DNA of 64,000 nucleotides from DATBSL01 sp964561785 (GTDB taxonomy: Bacteria; Acidobacteriota; Vicinamibacteria; Fen-336): the NCBI GenBank assembly GCA_964561785.1, contig CAZLRF010000008.1, positions 1 through 64,000 of the forward strand, read 5' to 3'. Of this stretch, positions 15,241 through 23,783 are shown one piece after another; the stretch's first letter is position 1, and every line of letters starts with the position of its first letter. A program made the translations under genes and the position numbers. The notes beneath the pieces were generated by a model. It did no database searches and was not told the origin of the DNA. It saw only the letters and a program-made list of their open reading frames with translations.

Positions 15241-18200
15241 TCACTTCTTCGCCGTGGCCGGCTCGGCCTCGGCTTCGGCGTCCGACACCTGGGGGACCAG
15301 GATCCCCGCCATCTGCTTGTAGACCGCCACGTTCTGGCGGGTGTTCCTCTCGGCCATGAGGGCGAGCTTCCGGAAGCGCACGGGGTCGAGCTTCTCGACC
15401 ATCCGGAAGCGCGTCTCGTTGCGCATGTACTGCTTCGCGGAGACCTTCGGGTCGCCCGAGTCGAGGACGAGCGGGGGCTGGCCCTGCGCCACCCGGCGGG
15501 GGTCGTAGCGGTACAGCGGCCACACGCCGGAGTCGACGGCCAGCTTCTGCTGCTCGCAGCCGTAGGCCATGTCGTAGCCGTGGGCGATGCAGTGGCTGTA
15601 GGCGATGATGAGCGACGGCCCGTTGTAGCTCTCCGCCTCCTGGAAGGCCTTCACCGTCTGCACGTCCTTGGCCCCGAAGGCGACCCGCGCGACGTACACG
15701 TGGCGGTAGGCCATGGCCATGAGGCCGATGTCCTTCTTGCCGACCTCCTTGCCCGCCGAGGCGAACTTGGCCGCGGCGCCGGTCGGGGTGGCCTTGGAGG
15801 CCTGGCCGCCGGTGTTCGAGTAGACCTCGGTGTCGAGGATCAGGATGTTGACGTCGCGGGTCGTGGAGAGGACGTGGTCGAGGCCGCCGTAGCCGATGTC
15901 GTAGGCCCAGCCGTCCCCGCCGACGATCCAGACGTTCTTCTTGACCAGGTAGTCGGCGAGCTGGACGAGCCGCTGCGGCTCCGCCCCGGGCATCTTCTCG
16001 AGCGCCTGCTTGAGCGCCAGGACGCGCTCGCGCTGGGCGGCGATGCCCGCCTCGGTCGACTGGTCGGCCTCCAGGAGTCCCTTCACCAGGTTGTCCCCGA
16101 GCTTGCCGGCGAGGCCGTTCACGAGAGCGACCGCCTGCTCCATGTGCTGGTCGATCGCGAGGCGCATGCCGAAGCCGAACTCGGCGTTGTCCTCGAACAG
16201 CGAGTTCGACCAGGCGGGGCCGCGCCCGTTGCGGTCCTGGGCGTAGGGGGTCGTGGGCAGGTTGGCCCCGTAGATCGACGAGCAGCCGGTGGCGTTCGCG
16301 ACGAGCACGCGGTCGCCGAACAGCTGCGTCATGAGCTTGATGTAGGGCGTCTCGCCGCAGCCGGAGCAGGCCCCCGAGTACTCGAACAGCGGGGTGAGGA
16401 ACTGCGTGCCCTTGAGGTCGAGCTTCATCTCCTCCCGCTTCGGCTCGGGCAGAGCGAGGAAGAACTCGTAGTTCTTCGCCTCCGCCTCGCGCAGCGGAGG
16501 CATCGGCGCCATGTCGATCGCCTTGTGCTTCGGGTTCGCCTTGTCCTTGGCCGGGCAGACCATGACGCAGAGGTTGCAGCCGGTGCAGTCCTCGGGCGCG
16601 ACCTGGATCGTGTACTTCTTCCCCTTGAACTCGACGCCCTTGAAGTCGGTGGACTTGAAGGTCGGCGGGGCTCCGGCGAGGTCGGCGGGGTCGTAGACCT
16701 TGGCGCGGATCGCGGCATGGGGGCACACGAACGCGCACTTGTTGCACTGGATGCAGATCTTCTCGTCCCACACCGGGATCTCGAGCGCGATCGCCCGCTT
16801 CTCCCACTGGGCGGTGGCGGTGGGCCAGGTGCCGTCCACGGGGAACGCGGAGACGGGCAGGAGGTCCCCCCTTCCCTCGATGATCACGGCTTGCACGCGC
16901 TTGACGAACTCGGGCGCCTTCTCGGGGACGGTCGGCCGCATCTTCAGGGTGCTCGCCACCGGGCCGACCGGGACCTCGTGGAGGTTCTCGAGGGTGGCGT
17001 CGACCGAGGCGAAGTTGCGCCGGACGACCTCGGCGCCCTTCTTGCCGTAGGTCTTCTCGATCGCCTTCTTGATCTGGGCGATGGCCTCCTCGCGGGGGAG
17101 CACGCCCGAGATCGCGAAGAAGCAGGTCTGCATGATCGAGTTGATGCGGCCGCCCATGCCGGTCTTCTCGGCCACGTCGTAGGCGTCGATCGCGTACAGC
17201 TTGAGCTTCTTCTCGACGATCTGCTCCTGCACCCGGCGGGGCAGGTTCTTCCAGACCTCCTCCTTCGGGAACGGGGCGTTCAGCAGGAACGTGCCGCCCG
17301 GCACGGCGTAGTCGAGCATGTCGTAGCGCTCGAGGAACCCGAACTGGTGGCAGGCCACGAAGCCCGCCTTCTTGACGAGGTACGAGGAGCGGATGGGGCC
17401 GGGGCCGAAGCGCAGGTGCGAGATCGTGATCGCCCCCGACTTCTTCGAGTCGTAGACGAAGTAGCCCTGGGCGTCGTTGTCGGTCTCCTCGCCGATGATC
17501 TTGATCGAGTTCTTGTTGGCCCCCACCGTGCCGTCGGCGCCGAGGCCGAAGAAGACCGCGCGCACGCGCTCGTCCGACTCGATGTCGAAGTCGGGATCGA
17601 CCGGGATCGACGTGTGGGTCACGTCGTCCACGATGCCCACCGTGAAGTGGTTGCGCGGGCCCTCGCGGCGGACGAGCTCGTCGTAGACCGCCTTGACCTG
17701 GGCGGGCGTGAAGTCCTTGGAGGCGAGCCCGTAGCGGCCCCCGATCACGATCGGGTCGACGGCGAGGGCGCTCTGGCCGGCCTCGCGGGCCTCGCGGATC
17801 CCGGCCACCACGTCGAGGTAGAGCGGCTCGCCGACCGAGCCGGGCTCCTTCGTCCGGTCGAGGACGGCGATCGCGCGGACGGTGCTCGGAAGCGCGGCCG
17901 CGAAGTGCTTCAGGGAGAACGGCCGGTACAGGCGCACCTTCACGAGGCCGACCTTCTCTCCCTTCGCGACGAGGTGCTCGACGGTCTCGTGCGCGACCTC
18001 CGCTCCCGAGCCCATCATGACGATCACGCGCTCGGCCTGCGGATGGCCCACGTAGTCGAACAGCTTGTAGGCGCGGCCCGTGCGCTCGGCGAGGCGGGCC
18101 ATCGTCTTCTCGACGATGTCGGGGCAGGCCAGGTAGAAGCCGTTGCACGCCTCGCGGGCCTGGAAGAAGACGTCCGGGTTCTGGGCGGTGCCGCGCAGGA

Positions 18201-18843
18201 CCGGGCGGTCCGGGGTGAGCGCGCGCTGGCGGTGCGCGGCGACGAGGTCGTCGCGCATCATGAAGCGAAGGTCGTCGTCCTCGAGCCGCTCGATCTTGCG
18301 GACCTCGTGGGAGGTGCGGAAGCCGTCGAAGAAGTGGAGGAAGGGGACCCGGGCCTCGAGGGTCGCGGCGTGGGCGACGAGGGCGAGGTCGTGCGCCTCC
18401 TGGACCGAGCCCGAAGCGAGGAGGGCGAAGCCCACCTGGCGGCAGGCCATGACGTCCGAGTGGTCGCCGAAGATCGACAGGGCGTGGGTGGCCACCGCGC
18501 GGGCGGCGACGTGCATCGTGAACGGCGTGAGCTCGCCCGCGATCTTGAACATGTTGGGGATCATCAGGAGCAGGCCCTGCGACGCGGTGAACGTCGTGGT
18601 GAGGGCACCGGCCTGCAGCGCGCCGTGCACGGCGCCGGCGGCGCCCGCCTCGGACTGCATCTCGACCACGTCGGGAACGATGCCCCAGACGTTCTTCTTC
18701 CCGTACGCCGACCACTCGTCGGCGAACTCGCCCATGTTCGAGGAGGGCGTGATCGGGTAGATCGCGATGACCTCGCTCACGCGATGGGCGACCGAGGCGG
18801 CCGCCTCGTTCCCATCGACCGCAATCATGTTTCTCGTGGCCAT
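15241..18843 (-). CDS. nifJ: Pyruvate:ferredoxin (flavodoxin) oxidoreductase, single-chain
   Basis: This 1200-residue enzyme oxidises pyruvate and CoA to acetyl-CoA and CO2, reducing ferredoxin or flavodoxin. All domains of the long NifJ form are present: the N-terminal TPP-pyrimidine domain (IAIYPITPSSNMGEFADEW), the second POR domain, the gamma domain (about residues 420-610), a two-cluster ferredoxin domain (CIQCNKCAFVCP near 694, CTGCNLCVMVCP near 750), and the C-terminal TPP domain with CSGCGETPYIKL near 830 and GGDGWAYDIGYGGLDHVL. The start at ATG 18843 has AGAGGA upstream and gives the family N-terminus MATRNMIAVDGNEAAA. Its presence indicates low-redox or facultatively anaerobic metabolism. 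Confidence 0.96.
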   Translation of the reverse strand: MATRNMIAVDGNEAAASVAHRVSEVIAIYPITPSSNMGEFADEWSAYGKKNVWGIVPDVVEMQSEAGAAGAVHGALQAGALTTTFTASQGLLLMIPNMFKIAGELTPFTMHVAARAVATHALSIFGDHSDVMACRQVGFALLASGSVQEAHDLALVAHAATLEARVPFLHFFDGFRTSHEVRKIERLEDDDLRFMMRDDLVAAHRQRALTPDRPVLRGTAQNPDVFFQAREACNGFYLACPDIVEKTMARLAERTGRAYKLFDYVGHPQAERVIVMMGSGAEVAHETVEHLVAKGEKVGLVKVRLYRPFSLKHFAAALPSTVRAIAVLDRTKEPGSVGEPLYLDVVAGIREAREAGQSALAVDPIVIGGRYGLASKDFTPAQVKAVYDELVRREGPRNHFTVGIVDDVTHTSIPVDPDFDIESDERVRAVFFGLGADGTVGANKNSIKIIGEETDNDAQGYFVYDSKKSGAITISHLRFGPGPIRSSYLVKKAGFVACHQFGFLERYDMLDYAVPGGTFLLNAPFPKEEVWKNLPRRVQEQIVEKKLKLYAIDAYDVAEKTGMGGRINSIMQTCFFAISGVLPREEAIAQIKKAIEKTYGKKGAEVVRRNFASVDATLENLHEVPVGPVASTLKMRPTVPEKAPEFVKRVQAVIIEGRGDLLPVSAFPVDGTWPTATAQWEKRAIALEIPVWDEKICIQCNKCAFVCPHAAIRAKVYDPADLAGAPPTFKSTDFKGVEFKGKKYTIQVAPEDCTGCNLCVMVCPAKDKANPKHKAIDMAPMPPLREAEAKNYEFFLALPEPKREEMKLDLKGTQFLTPLFEYSGACSGCGETPYIKLMTQLFGDRVLVANATGCSSIYGANLPTTPYAQDRNGRGPAWSNSLFEDNAEFGFGMRLAIDQHMEQAVALVNGLAGKLGDNLVKGLLEADQSTEAGIAAQRERVLALKQALEKMPGAEPQRLVQLADYLVKKNVWIVGGDGWAYDIGYGGLDHVLSTTRDVNILILDTEVYSNTGGQASKATPTGAAAKFASAGKEVGKKDIGLMAMAYRHVYVARVAFGAKDVQTVKAFQEAESYNGPSLIIAYSHCIAHGYDMAYGCEQQKLAVDSGVWPLYRYDPRRVAQGQPPLVLDSGDPKVSAKQYMRNETRFRMVEKLDPVRFRKLALMAERNTRQNVAVYKQMAGILVPQVSDAEAEAEPATAKK

Positions 18844-18940
18844 TTGTCTCGTTCCTCTCGAGGTTACGATGGTGCCGCCTCGGGCTTTGCACGATGTGGG
18901 CCAACCGCCGAGGGGGTCGAAGGCGCTCACGAAACCCGCT

Positions 18941-18962
18941 CTCCCCGCAAGCTTTGCGGGAG
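18941..18962. other. Hairpin in the gap between nifJ and the receiver gene
   Basis: CCCGCAA and TTGCGGG pair around a GCT loop, extended by CT/AG with one bulge. It lies in the 237-base divergent gap (18844-19080), which otherwise holds the nifJ ribosome binding site and no gene. It could be part of either 5' leader. Confidence 0.35.
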
Positions 18963-19080
18963 GCGAGCGGCTCGGGCGATTTCTTGCGGCGGGCGGGCGC
19001 AGCCGGTCCCTCCCGTGGGGTCCAGGGACGGGGCTGGGCCGACGGGCGCAGGGGGAACGCCGATTGCTGGGGAGCCCGTC

Positions 19081-19473
19081 ATGGAGCGGGCTGCCGAGGC
19101 TGTGACCACCGCCCACAGGCGCGTCCTCGTCGTCGACGACGACCCCCACGCCCGTGCGGCCGTGGCGCGGATCCTGGCCGACGAGGGCTACGATGCGACG
19201 GTCGCGGCCGACGGCGAGGAGGCGTCCTCCCTCCTGTCGTCGTGGCGGCCGGACCTCGTCCTGACCGACCTCCACATGCCGCGGCTCGACGGGCGCGGGC
19301 TGCTCCGTGCCGTGAAGCGTGTCCTCCCGAGCACCCCGGTGATCCTCGTGTCGGCCCGCGGAGAGGCCGAGGCCGCCCGCCTCCCGGGGGGAGACGGCGC
19401 CTCGGCGTTCTTCCCGAAGCCCCTCGAGGTGGAGGCGCTGCTCTCGCGGATCCGCGAGCTGCTCGCCTCCTGA
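19081..19473 (+). CDS. Single-domain response regulator
   Basis: The 130-residue CheY-like receiver has the acidic pair in VLVVDDDPHAR, the phosphorylatable Asp in PDLVLTDLHMPRLDG, the switch Ser in VILVSARG and the conserved Lys in FFPKPLEVEALL. There is no output domain, so it probably acts by protein contact or phosphotransfer. No kinase is adjacent on this strand; the GAF histidine kinase at 21.6-23.4 kb is the nearest candidate. ATG 19081 is the first in-frame ATG before the receiver, with GGGGAG about seven bases upstream. Confidence 0.88.
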   Translation: MERAAEAVTTAHRRVLVVDDDPHARAAVARILADEGYDATVAADGEEASSLLSSWRPDLVLTDLHMPRLDGRGLLRAVKRVLPSTPVILVSARGEAEAARLPGGDGASAFFPKPLEVEALLSRIRELLAS

Positions 19474-19493
19474 GGCCCCGGCGTCGTTTTTTT
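19465..19493 (+). terminator. Possible terminator with T7 run after the receiver gene
   Basis: Seven T residues (19487-19493) follow a GC-rich segment with a nested but small stem (CGCC...GGCG enclosing GCCTC/GAGGC) that overlaps the stop codon. The stem is weak, so termination efficiency is uncertain. Confidence 0.4.
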
Positions 19494-19563
19494 CCTGGCG
19501 CGGACGGCCGCCGGGGGCTATCATCCGGGGGAGGGAGCGGTTGTCCCCCCTCGTGAGGTGAGC

Positions 19564-20007
19564 ATGAGAGCGGCGCTCGATGCTCCCATCCGGACCAGCG
19601 CCCTGGTCCTCGACCGGATCCTGTCCTCCGGTATCCCCGCTCTCGTCGTCTTCGAGACCCCGGGCTGCGGCCCCTGCGAGGAGCTGCGTCCGGTCCTCGA
19701 CGAGGTGGCCCGGGAGTTCCGGGACCGCGTTCTCGTGGTGCGCGTGACCGATTCGGCCGAGGGCTGGCTGGCCGCGCGCTACCACCTCTCGTTCGTGCCC
19801 ACTCTTCTGTTCTGGCGCGACGGCGCCGAGCACTGCCGCATCAAGGGCCATCCGGGACGCTCCGCGATCCGGGCCCACCTCGACTTCCTCCTGACCGGCA
19901 AGTGCCCTCCCGACCCGGCGGAGGGGCCGCGCCACATCCTCGAGGCGCGGTATGGCCGCGCTCCCTCGGGGACCCACAGGTCCCCGAGGGCGTTGTTGCG
20001 CACCTGA
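19564..20007 (+). CDS. Thioredoxin-fold protein
   Basis: The 147-residue product has a thioredoxin core with the active site FETPGCGPCEELRPVL (C-G-P-C), the cis-proline region in LSFVPTLLFW, and the central strand ALVVFE. It lacks a signal peptide and so probably acts in the cytoplasm as a disulfide reductase. The tail beyond residue 115 is not part of the fold; its last codons lie within a strong hairpin. I chose ATG 19564 because GAGGTGA precedes it; the GTG at 19558 in the same frame is an alternative. A -10 box TATCAT lies at 19519-19524. Confidence 0.88.
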   Translation: MRAALDAPIRTSALVLDRILSSGIPALVVFETPGCGPCEELRPVLDEVAREFRDRVLVVRVTDSAEGWLAARYHLSFVPTLLFWRDGAEHCRIKGHPGRSAIRAHLDFLLTGKCPPDPAEGPRHILEARYGRAPSGTHRSPRALLRT

Positions 20008-20170
20008 GCGCGCCCACAGGCGCGCGAAGGCGTCGTTGGTCGTTACGCAGAGCCGGTCGGAAGGCCCTCTCGAAGGCTCTGCGTAACGGACCAACGCCCT
20101 CGGGTTCGCGCCAGTTCGGCGAACCCTCGGGTGCGGCTACTCCGTCGCGGTGCCGGAGGCACCGCGACGG
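19963..20170. terminator. Cluster of five consecutive hairpins between convergent genes
   Basis: Five inverted repeats follow each other: CCCTCGGGGACC/GGTCCCCGAGGG (19963-19990, loop CACA), GCGCGCC/GGCGCGC (20008-20025, loop CACA), GTTACGCAGAGCC/GGCTCTGCGTAAC extended by a TTGGTC/GACCAA outer stem (20033-20096), GGGTTCGC/GCGAACCC (20102-20126), and CCGTCGCGGTGCC/GGCACCGCGACGG (20142-20170). They span the 3' end of the thioredoxin gene, the gap, and the 3' end of the NtrC-type gene. They may act as a bidirectional terminator or mRNA-end protector. Confidence 0.6.
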
Positions 20171-21561
20171 TGCGTGATGACCCCCGCCTGCTGGTACTCC
20201 TTGAGCTTGTATTGGATCTTGCGCGCGGAGATGTCGAGAATCGACGCGGCCTTCGAGGTGCTGCCGCCGACCGCCTCCAGGGTGCGCAGGATCGCCTCGC
20301 GCTCGAGGTCGGCGAGGGTGCTGCCCGGGATCCTCACGCCGAGCGCCCCGCCCGCCGCCGACCCCCGGGGCGGCTCGGTCCCCGCGGCCCTGCGCAGCGT
20401 CGGGAAGTGGGCGGGGGTGAGGACGGGCCCGTCGGAGAGCACGACCGCGCGCTCCATCGCGTTCTCGAGCTCGCGGACGTTGCCGGGCCAGGGGTGGGAG
20501 AGCAGCAGGGCGAGCACCTCGTCGGAGATGCCCTTCAGGTCCTTGCCGTTCGCCTCGGCGTACTTGCGCAGGAAGTGGTGGGCGAGGAGGGGGATGTCCC
20601 CCGGCCGCTCGCGCATCGGCGGGATGTGGATCTCGATGACGTTGAGGCGGTAGAAGAGGTCCTCGCGGAAGCTGCCGTCCTCGAGCTTCTTCTTGAGGTC
20701 GCGGTGGGTGGCGGCCACGATCCGCACGTCGACCTTGAACGTGCGGTTGCCGCCCACCCGCTCGAACTCGCGCTCCTCGAGGAAGCGCAGGAGCTTGACC
20801 TGCACGGTGGGGGAGATGTCCCCGATCTCGTCGAGGAAGAGCGTGCCGCCGTCGGCCGCCTCGAAGCGGCCGGCCCGGGTGTAGACGGCGCCGGTGAAGG
20901 AGCCCTTCTCGTGGCCGAACAGCTCGCTCTCGAGAAGCGTCTCCGGCAGCGCCGCGCAGGCGACCTTCACGAACGGCTTGCTCCGGCGCGGCGAGTTCTG
21001 GTGCAGGGCCTGGGCGAACAGCTCCTTGCCCGTCCCGCTCTCGCCGAGGAGGAGCACCGAGGCGGAGGAGGGGGCGACCTGCCGGATCGTCTTGAACACG
21101 GAGAGCATCTCCGGGCTCTCCCCGACCAGGTTGTCGAGCCGGTACTTGTGCTCGAGCCGCTCGCGCAGCGAGCGCGCCTCCTCGAGGAGGCCCTTCCTCT
21201 CGAGCGCCTTCTGGAGGACGACCTCGAGCTCCTCGACGTCGATGGGCTTGCCGAGGTAGTCCTCCGCCCCGAGCTTCATCGCCTTGACCGCGGTCTTCAC
21301 CGTGCCGTAGGCAGTCATCACGATGACCATGGTCTCGGGCCGGATCTCCTTGACCTTCGCCAGCAGCTCGATGCCGTCCATGCCCGGCATCCGCAGGTCG
21401 GTCAGGACCACGTCCGGGTCGTGCTTCTCGAGCAGCATCAGCCCCGAGCGGGCGTCGTGGGCCCGGGCGACGTCGTAGCCGTCCTCGCGCAGCAGCGTCT
21501 CGAGCGCCGCCGCGGCGTTGACCTCGTCGTCGATGACCACGATCCGGCCCTTCACGCTCAT
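20137..21561 (-). CDS. NtrC-family sigma-54-dependent response regulator
   Basis: The 474-residue protein has a receiver domain (phospho-acceptor Asp in PDVVLTDLRMPGMDG, Lys in LGKPIDVEELEVV), a sigma-54 AAA+ domain (residues 140-370) with Walker A LLGESGTGKELFAQ, the GAFTGA-equivalent loop KGSFTGAVYTRAG, Walker B GGTLFLDEIGD and the R-finger region FREDLFYRLNVIEI, and a Fis-type helix-turn-helix (LEAVGGSTSKAASILDISARKIQYKL). It activates sigma-54 promoters when phosphorylated. Its ATG overlaps the kinase stop (ATGA), making the two a coupled two-component system. Targets are not evident here. Confidence 0.95.
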   Translation of the reverse strand: MSVKGRIVVIDDEVNAAAALETLLREDGYDVARAHDARSGLMLLEKHDPDVVLTDLRMPGMDGIELLAKVKEIRPETMVIVMTAYGTVKTAVKAMKLGAEDYLGKPIDVEELEVVLQKALERKGLLEEARSLRERLEHKYRLDNLVGESPEMLSVFKTIRQVAPSSASVLLLGESGTGKELFAQALHQNSPRRSKPFVKVACAALPETLLESELFGHEKGSFTGAVYTRAGRFEAADGGTLFLDEIGDISPTVQVKLLRFLEEREFERVGGNRTFKVDVRIVAATHRDLKKKLEDGSFREDLFYRLNVIEIHIPPMRERPGDIPLLAHHFLRKYAEANGKDLKGISDEVLALLLSHPWPGNVRELENAMERAVVLSDGPVLTPAHFPTLRRAAGTEPPRGSAAGGALGVRIPGSTLADLEREAILRTLEAVGGSTSKAASILDISARKIQYKLKEYQQAGVITHRRGASGTATE

Positions 21562-23405
21562 GCTTCGTCCTCCGTGGTCTCGCGGGGCCGCTCCACGGGC
21601 AGGCTCACCGTGAAGGTGGCGCCCTCGCCCGGCACGCTCGCGGCGGCGATCTCCCCGCCGTGCTCGAGCACGATCTGCTGCGCGATGCTGAGCCCGAGCC
21701 CCGTGCCCCGCGCCTTGGTCGTCACGAACAGCTGGAACACGTCGAGGCCCTCGGGGAGGCCGGGACCCGTGTCGCGGACCACGAGGACCGCGCGGCCGTC
21801 CACGAGGCCGCTCTCCACGGTCACGACGCCCCCCTCCGGCATCGCCTCGATGGCGTTCTGGACGAGGTTGATCACCACCTGCTTCATCTTCTCGGGGTCG
21901 ACGCGCAGGTCCGGCATCGGGTCCCCGACCCGCTGCCGGCGCAGGGTCACGCCCGCGGCGCGCGCCTCGGGCCGCAGGAGGCGGACCACCTCGTCGGCCA
22001 GCGCGTCGAGGCTCGTCGGGCGGTACTGCACGCGATTGCTGCGCGAGAACTGCAGGAAGTCGCCGACGAGGTTGTCGAGGCGCTTGACCTCCTCGCGGAT
22101 GACGCCCGCGAGCTCCTTGATCTCTCCGGCGACGCCCGCCGGCAGCGGCGCGACGCGGCGCTCGAGGATCGAGAGCTGGAGGGCGATCGAGTTGAGGGGG
22201 TTGCGCACCTCGTGGGCGAGGCCGGAGGCGAACGTGCCGACCACCGCGAGCTTCTCGCTCTGGATGATGCGGGCCTGCGCCTCGTTGAGGTCGCGGTAGG
22301 CCCGCCGCGCCTTCTCGTATAGCCGCGCGTTCTCGAGCGCGACCGACGCCTGGGACGCGAGCGCCTCCCCGACGTCGATCTGGTCCTCGGTCCAGTGGTG
22401 GGGGGACTCCGAGGTGAGGACGAGGAGGCCCAGGGTGGCCTTGCGCGCGACGAGGGGGAGAAGCAGCGCGGCCGCCCCCGCCCAGCGGCGCGCGATGTCC
22501 TTGTTCACCCGGGGGTCGCGGCTCCAGTCCTCGGTCTCGAGCCGGACCTGCTCCTCGAGGGCGCGGCGGTGGAGGCTCTCGCCGAGGGCGGCGAGGTCGA
22601 GGACCTGGCCCCTGCGCAGCTCGGGGTGGGGCAGCCCCGCGAGGTGCGCGACGGTGAGGGCCCGCGGGTCGGAGCCGAGGAGGATGTGGACGCGGTCGAC
22701 GCGGAGGATCTCGAGCGCGGTGCGGCCGACCGCCTCGAGCACGGCCTCGGGGTCGAGCGACTCGCCGATGCCCTTGTTGAGCGCGGCGAGGGCGCGGGCC
22801 TCCTGGTTGTAGAGGCGCTCCGCCTTGAGGTGGCGCGCGCCCTCCACGGCGAGACACAGCTGGCGGCCGACCGTCTCGAGGAAACGCAGCTCGGCCTCGT
22901 CGAAGCTCTCCCCGGGCCGGGCCGCCACGTTGAGGACGCCCCGGGTCGTGCCGTCGAACGCGAGGGGCACGGACGCATGGGTCACCGGCCGCTCGAGCGA
23001 GGCGGCGATCGTCGGCATGCGCGGGCAGTCGGTGCGGTTGCGCGCCTGGCCGCCGTGGCCCGTGGCCATGACCTGCCGGCACAGGCACTCGCCGAGGCCC
23101 CGCCCGCGCGCCTCCTCCACGTACGCCGGCGAGAGGCCGCGGTGCGCGGCGAGCCTGAGCCGGGCGTCCTTCTCGTCCTCCAGGAACACCCAGGCCGTCT
23201 CGAGCGACAGGCCAGCGAGCAGCGCGTCGAGCGTCCCGTCGAGAATTGCCTGGACGTCCTCCTCGCCGTGGAGCCGGAGGCCGATCTCGGCCAGGATCCG
23301 CAGCTCCCGCTCGCGTTGCTCGACCGCGGCCCGCAGGTCGTTCGCCTCTGCCGCTTCCCGCGCAAGTCCGGTGTTCCTCGGCAAGTCTTGCGCCATCGAG
23401 GCCAT
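21558..23405 (-). CDS. GAF-domain sensor histidine kinase
   Basis: The 615-residue cytoplasmic kinase has no membrane helix. An N-terminal coiled coil (residues 15-45) is followed by two GAF domains (about 45-200 and 215-370), a HisKA domain with the phospho-acceptor His in ASGLAHEVRNPLNSIAL, and a HATPase domain with N-box VINLVQNAIEAMPEGG, G1 DTGPGLPEG and G2 GTGLGLSI. The GAF domains suggest sensing of a small ligand, redox state or light, but no cofactor residue is obvious. Start candidates are ATG 23405 and 23396. It is co-transcribed with the NtrC-type partner. Confidence 0.93.
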   Translation of the reverse strand: MASMAQDLPRNTGLAREAAEANDLRAAVEQRERELRILAEIGLRLHGEEDVQAILDGTLDALLAGLSLETAWVFLEDEKDARLRLAAHRGLSPAYVEEARGRGLGECLCRQVMATGHGGQARNRTDCPRMPTIAASLERPVTHASVPLAFDGTTRGVLNVAARPGESFDEAELRFLETVGRQLCLAVEGARHLKAERLYNQEARALAALNKGIGESLDPEAVLEAVGRTALEILRVDRVHILLGSDPRALTVAHLAGLPHPELRRGQVLDLAALGESLHRRALEEQVRLETEDWSRDPRVNKDIARRWAGAAALLLPLVARKATLGLLVLTSESPHHWTEDQIDVGEALASQASVALENARLYEKARRAYRDLNEAQARIIQSEKLAVVGTFASGLAHEVRNPLNSIALQLSILERRVAPLPAGVAGEIKELAGVIREEVKRLDNLVGDFLQFSRSNRVQYRPTSLDALADEVVRLLRPEARAAGVTLRRQRVGDPMPDLRVDPEKMKQVVINLVQNAIEAMPEGGVVTVESGLVDGRAVLVVRDTGPGLPEGLDVFQLFVTTKARGTGLGLSIAQQIVLEHGGEIAAASVPGEGATFTVSLPVERPRETTEDEA

Positions 23406-23502
23406 CTTGACACAACGCGCGGCCAGGCGTGAGTTTTGCGCGACCTCCGACCGCTGGCGCGAGACCGGGGGGCGCGGTACAGTGGGGTCACGGAGGCAAC
23501 GC

Positions 23503-23778
23503 GTGGATCCCAACCTGGGACGCAACGATCCCTGCCACTGCGGATCGGGGAAGAAGTACAAGCAGTGCTGCCTCGGGAAGGACGAGGAGAAGGCGCGGGC
23601 CGCGCGGGCGAAGGCCGAGGCCGAGGCCCCGCCGTCGGGCGAGCCGAAGGAGGCCGAGGCGAGCGGCCCGGCCCGCGCTCCCCGGCACCAGACCCGGCAG
23701 CCGTGGAAGAAGACGGCCACCAACACCCACGGCTTCGGGGGGAAGACGAGCCTGCCGCGCAAGGTCGGCGGCGGCTAG
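23503..23778 (+). CDS. SEC-C motif small protein
   Basis: The 91-residue product opens with VDPNLGRNDPCHCGSGKKYK and QCC, a complete SEC-C zinc-binding motif as found at the SecA C-terminus, where it contacts SecB and ribosomes. The rest is Ala/Glu/Lys-rich and then basic, ending THGFGGKTSLPRKVGGG. The role of stand-alone SEC-C proteins is unsettled. The GTG start at 23503 has GGAGG six bases upstream, and a -10 box TACAGT lies at 23478-23483. The next gene begins five bases after its stop, so the two are likely co-transcribed. Confidence 0.85.
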   Translation: MDPNLGRNDPCHCGSGKKYKQCCLGKDEEKARAARAKAEAEAPPSGEPKEAEASGPARAPRHQTRQPWKKTATNTHGFGGKTSLPRKVGGG

Positions 23779-23783
23779 CCCGC

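Noticed and set aside
15241..18843. Part of a nitrogen fixation cluster
   Set aside because: Apart from nifJ no nif gene is present; long-chain NifJ enzymes are widespread in general carbon metabolism.
15211..19473. A 1420-codon open frame on the plus strand across nifJ
   Set aside because: It is antisense to nifJ and full of repetitive Arg/Val/Asp/Leu words caused by GC-rich third positions. Only its last 130 codons, from ATG 19081, encode a recognisable receiver protein.
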